From positions 1 to 23,286 of IMG/VR virus record IMGVR_UViG_3300020195_000167: 23,286 nt of DNA. One strand, written 5' to 3'. The notes beneath the pieces are model-generated. The model saw only the letters and a list, made by a program, of their open reading frames with translations. It made no database searches and was not told the DNA's origin. Below, piece after piece: positions 15,580 through 20,658 of this stretch (the stretch's first letter is position 1; each line of letters begins with the position of its first letter). The position numbers and the translations under genes are program-made. Origin of the DNA: a virus.

Positions 15580-17073
15580 CTAATCCTTTTTTTCAGAATT
15601 TCCAGGGAAAAAACGAGCCATTGGTATAGATACCAGCTTTTCAAAGTTTTTATTAGTTTGGCTTTTACCTGATTCTGGTGGTAAATACATACACTCAATT
15701 TCAAGCCCAAGTCCTGGTGGATAAGGATTACGGCTACGTTGAATATTACGAACCATATAGATCAATGCTGCAATAAGGTCAAAGTGACCTTGATCTGCGG
15801 ATCTTGCAAATTTCTTACGTGAAGAGTCCCAGGTGGCTGACTGGAGTTGAGATATAAGATTAACGCATCTGGGGTGGATTCGTATCTTATTATCAGCTAC
15901 AGATAACCTGGCGGCGTTTACAGAGGCTTCTAGTTCATCTCTACGAGTCTGGCTAAATGCAAGTTTATGTGTACTATTTAAGTCACTAATAGTAATTAAA
16001 TCCCCGTCACAGTAGCGTTGATATGGTTTTTTACCATTCCAAAGGGTCATTTCCTTTTGAGTTATTACATTACTAATCATCTGGGTATTAGGTTTATTAA
16101 ACATTGCTTCATCTTCAATGACTAAATAGGCATTATAAAAATCATAATAACCGAATAAAATCCCGGTGTTATCTGTATATCCTAAATCTGCAACAGTGTA
16201 TGCATCAAAGAATGCAGGTTTCATGATCTGCCCTACATCTAATTGTTGTCCAGGGTTATAGGGAACGATATCTTTAATTAGATCTTTTAATTTAACTTCA
16301 GTTGCCTCAGGGATAACCGCTTCATTTTCATCAATGATGAATTCGGCCAAGAACTCTCGTCTCCAGGCTACGCTATCTTCGCCACCAGCTTCTTGTTTAT
16401 ATTGTTCTCGAACCTTCTCAGTGATCAAAGGGTTATCATATATAGTTTTCTTAATATAATTACCATCTAATTTAGCCTTTTCTGCTATTTTTTTGAATGG
16501 ATGTGCTGGAGAGATGGGAGGGGTTGAGGAAAGAATAATCTTACCATTGACTGTAATTGTAAGTGGGCGAAGAATACTTGAGATAACATAATCAAGTTTA
16601 TCCATAAAGCCAGCTTCATCACAGATAACTAAGTGAAATACTTGACCTCTAAGGTTCTCAGCGCGTTCAGCATCGGTACCTGCTATATGTATTTCTGATC
16701 CATTCTTGAATATATAAACTTGATCATTTACTCTATAACCGGGAAGTAGTTCTCTAGGGCAATCACTTAATATTTCTTTAATGCGAGGAATAATAATCTT
16801 TTTTACAGCCTTAGCCGTTGGAGCTAGATAACATATCTTAGCCCCAGGGTGTTGTAGGGCGTACTCAATTGAATAACCAGATAGGAGGAACGATTTTCCA
16901 ATTTGCCTTGAACAATTGATTACAAACGTAGAACCAGTGGTATTATTAATAGCTTCGTAGATATCTAATTGAGTTTGATGAAATTTCCACGAGACAATGC
17001 CCATATGCCAGAGTTTCTTAATAGAATCCTCTTGGCTTATAACTAATTTATCAGGTTTATTTTCCGTTGTCAT
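15580..17073 (-). CDS. terL: Terminase large subunit
   Basis: I chose the ATG at 17071-17073 (MTTENKPDKL) because GAGGT lies 10 nt upstream; this gives 497 residues. The ATPase domain has a Walker A-like CSRQIGKS at 54-61, a Walker B VFHLVICDEAG at 145-155 with D152/E153, and a coupling motif IILSSTPP near 175-185. The C-terminal nuclease half contains FDAYTVADLGYTDNTGILFG (first acidic cluster), RYCDGD and a late GHFDLIAALIYMV with the final aspartate, as expected for an RNase H-like nuclease. It overlaps the upstream small gene by 17 bp. TerL packages phage DNA through the portal. The separate large and small subunits and the next-door portal fit a standard packaging module. Confidence 0.95.
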   Translation of the reverse strand: MTTENKPDKLVISQEDSIKKLWHMGIVSWKFHQTQLDIYEAINNTTGSTFVINCSRQIGKSFLLSGYSIEYALQHPGAKICYLAPTAKAVKKIIIPRIKEILSDCPRELLPGYRVNDQVYIFKNGSEIHIAGTDAERAENLRGQVFHLVICDEAGFMDKLDYVISSILRPLTITVNGKIILSSTPPISPAHPFKKIAEKAKLDGNYIKKTIYDNPLITEKVREQYKQEAGGEDSVAWRREFLAEFIIDENEAVIPEATEVKLKDLIKDIVPYNPGQQLDVGQIMKPAFFDAYTVADLGYTDNTGILFGYYDFYNAYLVIEDEAMFNKPNTQMISNVITQKEMTLWNGKKPYQRYCDGDLITISDLNSTHKLAFSQTRRDELEASVNAARLSVADNKIRIHPRCVNLISQLQSATWDSSRKKFARSADQGHFDLIAALIYMVRNIQRSRNPYPPGLGLEIECMYLPPESGKSQTNKNFEKLVSIPMARFFPGNSEKKD

Positions 17074-17305
17074 TGGATGGATTACCTCTAGCAGCTCTGA
17101 GTAATTCAATTAGATCAGATGGAGCAGAAGGAGAGGAAACTGGAGATGAACTTGCACTAGAATTAGCTGCAGACTTTATCTTAAAAAGAATTTCTAGACA
17201 TCTAAGGTCATCATAATCAAGACCACAATTAGCTTCTTTATCATATAAACGTGAGATACATGAGATTAATATAGACTCTATCTTGACGTCTGTCTCTTGC
17301 GCCAT
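17057..17305 (-). CDS. Small protein upstream of terL, candidate terminase small subunit
   Basis: It has 82 residues from the ATG at 17303-17305. The longer TTG start at 17332 would overlap the gene above and lacks a ribosome site. The first half is helical (VKIESILISCISRLYDKE, LDYDDLRCLEILFKIK). The second half is Ser/Ala/Pro-rich and ends in SDLIELLRAARGN. No helix-turn-helix is obvious. Position and small size suggest the terminase small subunit, but the sequence alone does not prove it. It overlaps terL, indicating coupled translation. Confidence 0.55.
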   Translation of the reverse strand: MAQETDVKIESILISCISRLYDKEANCGLDYDDLRCLEILFKIKSAANSSASSSPVSSPSAPSDLIELLRAARGNPSNDNGK

Positions 17306-17306
17306 A

Positions 17307-17624
17307 TTATTTTTGTACGTTTCTGAATCCAATTGATGCTGCTATACCAGCTAATTTATCTTGGATGTTTTGGACTTTAGTTTGCATTTCAGTAAGAGTT
17401 ACTTTACTGTCATCTGTAAGTTTAGTTCTTTTAGATTGAACATGCCGTTTACCGTAGTACAAAGCAAGAGTGATTAACAGTGCGCCCATATCAGTAACGC
17501 TGGGTTCGCTAGCCATAGCTACTTTATAAAGAACTACCATACATGCAATATGCGTAATAGATAAAAGACCTTCATCGTCTGTAAGTCTTACAAAGTATAA
17601 AGCTTTTTTAATAAAATTATTCAT
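17307..17624 (-). CDS. Small phage membrane protein, possible holin
   Basis: It has 105 residues from the ATG at 17622-17624, just past the previous stop (TAATATG). Two hydrophobic stretches, LLSITHIACMVVLYKVAMA (about 20-38) and MGALLITLALYYGKRH (about 46-60), are joined by a short SEPSVTD turn. The C-terminal helix is charged (LTEMQTKVQNIQDKLAG). Small proteins of this two-helix type, with a DxGALLxxLAxYxxKR segment, often lie beside phage packaging or lysis genes. A holin role is possible but unproven. The ribosome site is weak (CGGTAAATAAT), so it probably depends on coupling to the gene upstream. Confidence 0.6.
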   Translation of the reverse strand: MNNFIKKALYFVRLTDDEGLLSITHIACMVVLYKVAMASEPSVTDMGALLITLALYYGKRHVQSKRTKLTDDSKVTLTEMQTKVQNIQDKLAGIAASIGFRNVQK

Positions 17625-17625
17625 A

Positions 17626-17913
17626 TTATTTACCGAAATAATAAGTATGAGCAAACTTGATTTTAAAATCTTCAAGAGCATGAGCTTTATTCATGCTATC
17701 TTTACTTACTTTATTAATCAATTTATCACCTTGAACGTCAGCAATAACTAATTTCCAGATGCCAGCTGTCTTTTCAATATAGAAAGCTTTTGAAAGTTTT
17801 ACTTCGGGAACAATGGGTTTAATTTGCGCCACATTAGTTTCTTTCTTCTCGACGACAACTTCAACTGGTTTCTTTTCTCCGTTTTTCTTGTTCCAGCCTT
17901 TTTTAAATACCAT
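17626..17913 (-). CDS. Unrecognised basic small protein
   Basis: It has 95 residues from the ATG at 17911-17913. GAAGGAAAATTAAA precedes this start and the longer frame to 17982 would overlap its neighbour heavily. The N-terminus is lysine-rich and probably disordered (VFKKGWNKKNGEKK), followed by a Val/Glu/Lys stretch. A small folded C-terminal part follows (FYIEKTAGIWKLVIADVQG ... FAHTYYFGK). I do not recognise a family. It sits in the late operon between the 86-residue gene and the membrane protein gene, with 1-bp spacings on both sides. Confidence 0.6.
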   Translation of the reverse strand: MVFKKGWNKKNGEKKPVEVVVEKKETNVAQIKPIVPEVKLSKAFYIEKTAGIWKLVIADVQGDKLINKVSKDSMNKAHALEDFKIKFAHTYYFGK

Positions 17914-17914
17914 T

Positions 17915-18175
17915 TTAATTTTCCTTCGAAATGGAAACAACCGATTTGGAACGTTTTTCAGCGCCGAGTCGAATGTCTTCAATTTGTTTAGCCGTTTGAG
18001 CCGTCATATGTTGAAGAAACTGAAGTAGTCTTCCAACTAATGCTGCATCTTGTCCAGAGTGAAGTGATCGCGCTGTGGCGTTTCTCCAATTAGCAAACTC
18101 TTGACATTGCTTTTCAAGTTCAACTAATTTAATTTGTTCATCTTCATTAAAAATAATAGGGGATTGTTCAGACAT
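17915..18175 (-). CDS. Unrecognised helical small protein, first gene of late operon 1
   Basis: It has 86 residues, with AAGGAAAATC before the ATG. It is almost wholly helical by composition (DEQIKLVELEKQCQEFANWRN; VGRLLQFLQHMTAQTAKQIEDI) and has no membrane segment. It is the first reading frame after the late promoter motif at 18334-18345 and a 158-nt leader. It could be an assembly or terminase accessory protein; there is no direct evidence. Confidence 0.62.
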   Translation of the reverse strand: MSEQSPIIFNEDEQIKLVELEKQCQEFANWRNATARSLHSGQDAALVGRLLQFLQHMTAQTAKQIEDIRLGAEKRSKSVVSISKEN

Positions 18176-18333
18176 GATTTTCCTTTCGAGGTTTCAATTA
18201 AGTTTAACTTCAAAAAATATCAATCCCAGTTAAGGGATATGATGTTTAAAATAATAGATTTAAATTAAAAGCAACGGCGGTTCTTGTTATGTGCATCAGA
18301 GCGGGAACCCAAGTGCTAAACTTATTTCTATAC

Positions 18334-18345
18334 TATACTTATTAA
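18334..18345 (-). promoter_or_regulatory. Putative late promoter motif (copy 1), start of late block
   Basis: The minus strand reads TTAATAAGTATA followed by GTATAG. It lies just after the early terminator and opens the terminase operon. The long leader downstream includes a TCCC-TTAACT-GGGA hairpin. Confidence 0.6.
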
Positions 18346-18366
18346 CTTTTCTTATTTTATTTTTAA

Positions 18367-18412
18367 ATAAAAAAAGACCCCAAGCGTGTGAGGGAGGATA
18401 CACTTGGGGTCT
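18367..18412 (-). terminator. Rho-independent terminator of the small minus-strand operon
   Basis: On the minus strand AGACCCCAAG pairs with CTTGGGGTCT (10 bp, extended by TGT/ACA across a bulge). It is followed directly by a run of seven T. It separates the 18491-19056 operon from the late block. Confidence 0.92.
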
Positions 18413-18459
18413 GCGAGTCTTTAGGAGGTAAAGACTCAGGGGATAAGAGGTTTCAGGAC
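18368..18459 (-). ncRNA. Predicted ~92-nt small RNA with anti-Shine-Dalgarno loops
   Basis: A sigma70-like promoter at 18466-18494 would start RNA near 18459, and the terminator ends it near 18368. No reading frame of note lies between. The RNA would have a short C-rich 5' arm (CCUGAAACCUCUUAUCCCCU). Hairpin 1 (18415-18437) has an 8-bp stem GAGUCUUU/AAAGACUC and loop ACCUCCU, identical to the anti-Shine-Dalgarno end of 16S rRNA. Hairpin 2 is the terminator, whose loop contains UCCUCCCUC. C-rich loops that bind ribosome sites are a known design of bacterial regulatory RNAs. It could pair with the AGGAG-type sites of host or phage mRNAs. The alternative is a mere 3' untranslated region of the operon upstream. 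Confidence 0.6.
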
Positions 18460-18465
18460 AATTAT

Positions 18466-18494
18466 ATCATATCACATAAATGATTGAAAGTCAA
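18466..18494 (-). promoter_or_regulatory. Sigma70-like promoter for the predicted small RNA
   Basis: The minus strand has TTGACT (18489-18494), a 17-nt spacer and TATGAT (18466-18471). The -35 overlaps the stop codon of the 58-residue membrane protein gene. Confidence 0.65.
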
Positions 18495-18667
18495 TTAAAA
18501 ATTTTACTTGCCACTGGGGGCATATATAATTTTTTTAAATCTGAAGCTTCCAGTGCCGCCGCCTTCTCAGCTTGCCTTCGATCGTATACAAAGAAAGCCA
18601 CTACTGCACCAGATACAATGATACCACCGGATAAAGCGCCAAGTAGACCTAATAAAAATGATTCCAT
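18491..18667 (-). CDS. 58-residue single-span membrane protein
   Basis: The ATG at 18665-18667 follows AAGGAATAACCC, a good ribosome site embedded in the end of the gene before it, 3 bp away. The N-terminus is a hydrophobic Gly/Ala-rich span (residues 4-27, LLGLLGALSGGIIVSGAVVA), followed by YDRRQAEK as a positive stop. A short helical, then Pro-containing tail ends KIFN. The basic residues after the span suggest an N-out orientation with the tail in the cytoplasm. It is the last gene of a three-gene operon before the small RNA. Phage inner-membrane proteins of this size include holin-like and exclusion proteins, but nothing here decides between them. Confidence 0.68.
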   Translation of the reverse strand: MESFLLGLLGALSGGIIVSGAVVAFFVYDRRQAEKAAALEASDLKKLYMPPVASKIFN

Positions 18668-18670
18668 GGG

Positions 18671-18871
18671 TTATTCCTTATTTAAGATTCGTTGTTTAGT
18701 AATTTCATAAGTCGATTTCACAAAGAACTTCGTACCACTTTGCATGGTAATCTGAGTGCAGCCCAACTGGCCTAATTTATCTAGGTCAACTAACACTTCT
18801 ACTCGTTCTGGATCAAGACTAACAAGACCACTGGATTTACTATCAAATACATCAAATTCAATTAGTTTCAT
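18671..18871 (-). CDS. Small phage protein, possibly FlbD-like
   Basis: This 66-residue protein overlaps the gene upstream by 4 bp (ATGA), so translation is coupled. Residues 15-55 (GLVSLDPERVEVLVDL, then TQITMQSGTKFFVKSTYEI) follow a pattern of one strand with an Ile/Val-Asp turn, then a Thr-x-Ile-x-Met-x-Ser-Gly strand pair. The same pattern is seen, more clearly, in its neighbour. Both resemble the small FlbD-type fold that recurs in phages. Similarity is weak and judged by eye. No function can be assigned. Confidence 0.6.
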   Translation of the reverse strand: MKLIEFDVFDSKSSGLVSLDPERVEVLVDLDKLGQLGCTQITMQSGTKFFVKSTYEITKQRILNKE

Positions 18872-19056
18872 AAAACGTTATTAGCTCCAATTAGTTTAAG
18901 GACTTCATCAACACTAAGATTAACCTTATGAATTCCTTGGGTTAACTGAATCAATGTGTAATTGTCAGACATTGGGTCTTGTCTGATGTCACATATATTT
19001 TCAATATTAAAGTATATCTCAGATCCATTAAGTAATATAATCTTTTTTATCTTCAT
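18868..19056 (-). CDS. Small FlbD-like phage protein, first gene of the leftward early operon
   Basis: It has 62 residues. The sequence KIKKIILLNGSEIYFNIENI, DNYTLIQLTQGIHKVNLSVDEVLKLI has the layout of FlbD-type proteins: an opening strand with LNG, a middle strand ending in a Gly turn, and a final SVDEVxxxI helix. In flagellated bacteria FlbD relatives act as flagellar regulators or accessory proteins. Phage versions are uncharacterised, so the name is only structural. There is no Shine-Dalgarno; the -10 of its promoter ends 6 nt before the ATG. The protein starts exactly where related proteins start, which supports this ATG and a leaderless mRNA. Confidence 0.65.
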   Translation of the reverse strand: MKIKKIILLNGSEIYFNIENICDIRQDPMSDNYTLIQLTQGIHKVNLSVDEVLKLIGANNVL

Positions 19057-19062
19057 GTATAC

Positions 19063-19091
19063 AATATAGCAAATATCTTAATATTTGTCAA
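19063..19091 (-). promoter_or_regulatory. Leftward sigma70 promoter, leaderless type
   Basis: The minus strand has TTGACA (19086-19091), a 17-nt spacer and TATATT (19063-19068), then 6 nt to the ATG. It drives the three-gene operon that ends at the 18367 terminator. Confidence 0.78.
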
Positions 19092-19103
19092 TAATATTAT
19101 TGA
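19088..19103. promoter_or_regulatory. Perfect 16-bp palindrome between divergent promoters, likely operator
   Basis: TCAATAATATTATTGA is its own reverse complement. It overlaps both -35 elements (19086-19091 leftward, 19100-19105 rightward) in a symmetrical way. One bound dimer would block or modulate both promoters. Confidence 0.6.
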
Positions 19104-19128
19104 TTTATTATAAGTGATATGGTATAGT
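19100..19128 (+). promoter_or_regulatory. Rightward sigma70-like promoter, leaderless type
   Basis: TTGATT (19100-19105), 17-nt spacer, TATAGT (19123-19128), then 6 nt to an ATG at 19135. It would start the plus-strand chain of very small reading frames. Confidence 0.6.
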
Positions 19129-19134
19129 ATTCAT

Positions 19135-19286
19135 ATGAACAGATGGACCGGAAATGCTTATTAAAGAGATCAGGAGAATGGTTTGAAGTCTTTCCATTAT
19201 AAAATATTGACCTTAAAACGAACACAATTGACTTATACGAGGTTTTCACAATGAGTTTGCTATCTAGAGCCTTCTTATATGAATAA
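19135..19286 (+). other. Leader chain of four tiny overlapping reading frames
   Basis: Starting at the predicted transcription start, four short frames each overlap the next: 19135-19164 (9 residues), 19154-19186 (10 residues), 19183-19254 from TTG (23 residues, with TGA overlapping the next ATG) and 19251-19286 (11 residues). They have weak or partial ribosome sites (GGACCGGAA; CGAGGTTTTCACA before 19251). They could be a leader that passes ribosomes down the transcript, decayed members of the microprotein family, or chance. None can be called a gene from sequence alone. Confidence 0.3.
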
Positions 19287-19335
19287 ACAGATCAATGACA
19301 CCTTATGGGTAGTTATCTTTGGTGCCAACCAATGA
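19279..19335 (+). CDS. 18-residue frame coupled to the microprotein array, probable remnant
   Basis: The frame reads MNKQINDTLWVVIFGANQ. Its QINDTLW segment lines up with QLNDVIW near the C-terminus of the array proteins that follow, in protein and partly in DNA. It therefore looks like the tail of a decayed array member. Its stop overlaps the ATG of the first full microprotein (ATGA). Confidence 0.35.
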   Translation: MNKQINDTLWVVIFGANQ

Positions 19336-19475
19336 TCTTCCTATTGAACAATTTAGGTAATTATACTTATTGGGTCTATAAGAGCAATAATGACTATATC
19401 TATGGTTATACAGGTTATAATATATTCATAACTAGAGACAACCAATTGAATGATGTAATATGGAGGCTACTATGA
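19332..19475 (+). CDS. Tyr-rich microprotein 1 (tandem array, type A)
   Basis: It has 47 residues: MIFLLNNLGNYTYWVYKSNN, then YGYTGYNIFITRDNQLNDVI, then WRLL. A hydrophobic start is followed by a Tyr/Gly-rich middle and a DNQ-NDVIW end, suggesting two small beta hairpins. Nothing resembles a signal peptide cleavage site. Its last codons (TGG AGG CTA CTA TGA) contain the GGAGG ribosome site of the next member and overlap its ATG. The gene is below usual annotation length limits. The family is not recognised; protein status is supported by conservation across five tandem copies. Confidence 0.6.
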   Translation: MIFLLNNLGNYTYWVYKSNNDYIYGYTGYNIFITRDNQLNDVIWRLL

Positions 19476-19606
19476 TCTTCCTATTGGACAAGTTAGGTTA
19501 TTATGGTTATTGGATTAATAAAGACTATAACTATGGTTATACAGGTTATAATATATTATTAGCCAGAGACATAAACAATAAGGTAATATGTTGGTATGAG
19601 CTATGA
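19472..19606 (+). CDS. Tyr-rich microprotein 2 (type B)
   Basis: It has 44 residues: MIFLLDKLGYYGYWINKDYN, YGYTGYNILLARDINNKVIC, WYEL. It keeps the family frame FLLxxLGxYxYW, YGYTGYNI and a final aromatic ending, while differing from type A in WINK and in the WYEL end. The start has GGAGG 5 nt upstream inside gene 1. Its stop overlaps the ATG of member 3. Differences from member 1 lie within an unbroken frame, which argues for selection on protein. Function unknown. Confidence 0.6.
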   Translation: MIFLLDKLGYYGYWINKDYNYGYTGYNILLARDINNKVICWYEL

Positions 19607-19752
19607 AGCTACTATTGGGCAATTTAGGTAGTTATGGTTATTGGGTCTATAAAGACTTTGATCCTTATTATGGTTTTGAGGGTTATACAGGTTATAATAT
19701 ATTCATAACTAGAGACAACCAATGGAGTGATGTAATATGGAGGCTACTATGA
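19603..19752 (+). CDS. Tyr-rich microprotein 3 (type A)
   Basis: It has 49 residues: MKLLLGNLGSYGYWVYKDFD, PYYGFEGYTGYNIFITRDNQ, WSDVIWRLL. It matches member 1 in WVYK and YNIFITRDNQ...DVIWRLL, but carries a slightly longer middle (PYYGFEG). The extra codons are whole triplets, so the frame is preserved. Its ribosome site is weak (TATGAGCT), so translation probably relies on termination-reinitiation from member 2. It ends with GGAGG and the ATGA overlap to member 4. Confidence 0.6.
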   Translation: MKLLLGNLGSYGYWVYKDFDPYYGFEGYTGYNIFITRDNQWSDVIWRLL

Positions 19753-19889
19753 TCTTCCTATTGGACAATTTAGGTTATTATGGTTATTGGATTAATAAAG
19801 ACTATAACTATGGTTATACAACAGGTTATAATATAATATTAGACAGAGGCAACCAATTGAATGATGTAATATGGCGGTATGAGCTATGA
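19749..19889 (+). CDS. Tyr-rich microprotein 4 (type B)
   Basis: It has 46 residues: MIFLLDNLGYYGYWINKDYN, YGYTTGYNIILDRGNQLNDV, IWRYEL. The first 24 codons are nearly identical to member 2, including WINKDYNYGYT, while the end mixes the type A NQLNDVIWR with the type B YEL. One extra Thr codon (ACA) is inserted in frame. The A-B-A-B order shows that a two-gene unit of about 275 bp was duplicated. It overlaps member 5 by ATGA. Confidence 0.6.
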   Translation: MIFLLDNLGYYGYWINKDYNYGYTTGYNIILDRGNQLNDVIWRYEL

Positions 19890-20026
19890 ACTTCCTATTG
19901 AACAATTTAGGTAATTATACTTATTGGGTCTATAAGGGCAATAAGGACCATAGTGATTATATAACCATAGTATTACACATATACACTGATGACCTGGGTA
20001 TTAATGTAATATGGAAACTACGATGA
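19886..20026 (+). CDS. Tyr-rich microprotein 5 (divergent, last full member)
   Basis: It has 46 residues: MNFLLNNLGNYTYWVYKGNK, DHSDYITIVLHIYTDDLGIN, VIWKLR. The first 17 residues copy member 1 (LLNNLGNYTYWVYK). The middle has lost YGYTGYN and diverged, but the NVIWKLR end is kept. Its stop overlaps another ATG (20023) that opens only a 7-codon frame, where the chain ends. A TTG-started 65-codon frame on the other strand overlaps it and is not considered real. Confidence 0.55.
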   Translation: MNFLLNNLGNYTYWVYKGNKDHSDYITIVLHIYTDDLGINVIWKLR

Positions 20027-20113
20027 CCCTTATTGGTCCCGGTTAATGCTAACATAGTTATACATGGGCCCAGTTCACACCAGGATGCCCTATACGCATA
20101 CTTTATATAATAT

Positions 20114-20160
20114 CTAGGGTTTAGTATGCCGGCACATCTAAGTGCAACCTGCAACCCTAG
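20114..20160. repeat. Inverted repeat CTAGGGTT / AACCCTAG
   Basis: Eight-base arms are separated by 31 nt. It has no T-run, so a terminator is unlikely. The loop is long and the structure may be weak. Confidence 0.35.
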
Positions 20161-20186
20161 TTAGCTTATTATTTAATAATGCACAT

Positions 20187-20336
20187 TGTAAACTCTATGC
20201 TGGTGCCAGTTGGCCGTATGGGCCTTGGTTAATGTAAATTCTACATAGGTTACGTTTCTATATGCCAGCTGCCAGCGGTCTGCAGTTAATGTTATCTGTA
20301 AACTCTACATTGGTATATCTGTAAACTCTACATTGG
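20187..20336 (+). repeat. Four iteron-like 17-bp direct repeats
   Basis: TGTAAACTCTACATTGG and close variants occur at 20187, 20233, 20297 and 20320; the last two are identical. All face the same way, and most are preceded by TTAATG or ATCTG. Direct repeats of this size in a non-coding region can bind a replication initiator or a regulator. The TGTA...TACA ends give each a partial dyad. Confidence 0.6.
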
Positions 20337-20425
20337 CGCTCCCGTGTACTGCCAACATTAAACTTTGTAACTATACCCTCTGACCCCAAAGGGGGTGTTA
20401 AACGTCAGTTAGTTGACGATTAACT

Positions 20426-20441
20426 TGGCACGCTTCTTGCA
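20426..20441 (+). promoter_or_regulatory. Sigma54-like promoter 1
   Basis: TGGCACGCTTCTTGCA fits the RpoN consensus TGGCACG-N4-TTGCA exactly, with 10 bp between GG (20427-20428) and GC (20439-20440). Confidence 0.65.
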
Positions 20442-20500
20442 TATATGCTGTAAATCGTCAGATAATTGACGATTTACTGTCTGATAATTGACGCTAATGT

Positions 20501-20516
20501 TGGCATGCTTCTTGCA
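20501..20516 (+). promoter_or_regulatory. Sigma54-like promoter 2
   Basis: TGGCATGCTTCTTGCA, one change from consensus, GG-N10-GC spacing kept. A CGTCA/TGACG-type palindrome ends 8 bp upstream of the GG. ACACCCTAATG follows, as it does after copy 3. Confidence 0.65.
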
Positions 20517-20626
20517 GGTAAACACCCTAATGACCAATAGTTGACGGTCACCGTTAGATGGTTGACGGTTAGCTGCCCCCTTGCAAGAACTATGCCAAGC
20601 AAATCGTTAGTTAGTTGACAGAATCT

Positions 20627-20642
20627 TGGCACGATTCTTGCA
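20627..20642 (+). promoter_or_regulatory. Sigma54-like promoter 3
   Basis: TGGCACGATTCTTGCA, exact consensus at both elements with GG-N10-GC. A palindrome copy ends at 20620. Followed by the same ACACCCTAATG as copy 2. Confidence 0.65.
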
Positions 20643-20658
20643 GGGGGACACCCTAATG

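Larger units (their letters stand above)
20403..20620 (+). repeat. Array of CGTCA-N6-TGACG palindromes (about six)
   Basis: Full or one-to-three-mismatch copies with an exact 6-bp centre occur at 20403-20418, 20456-20471 (arms extended to 9 bp, 20452-20475), 20478-20493, 20531-20546, 20552-20567 and 20605-20620. The centre is GTTAGT, GATAAT or similar. Three copies end 7-8 bp before the -24 GG of a sigma54-like promoter. These look like binding sites of one dimeric regulator. Confidence 0.7.

Noticed and set aside
18480-18710. Plus-strand 76-codon frame
   Set aside because: It is antisense to the 58-residue membrane protein gene, has no ribosome site, and crosses into the next gene.
19957-20154. 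Minus-strand 65-codon frame with TTG start
   Set aside because: Overlaps microprotein 5 antisense and a structured non-coding stretch; no ribosome site and no recognisable motif.
20383-20400. Terminator at ACCCC-AAA-GGGGGT
   Set aside because: Stem of about 5 bp and no T-run on either strand.
20413-20580. TTGACG copies as -35 elements of sigma70 promoters
   Set aside because: No fitting -10 at 16-18 nt in these copies, while they are the right arms of conserved CGTCA-N6-TGACG palindromes.
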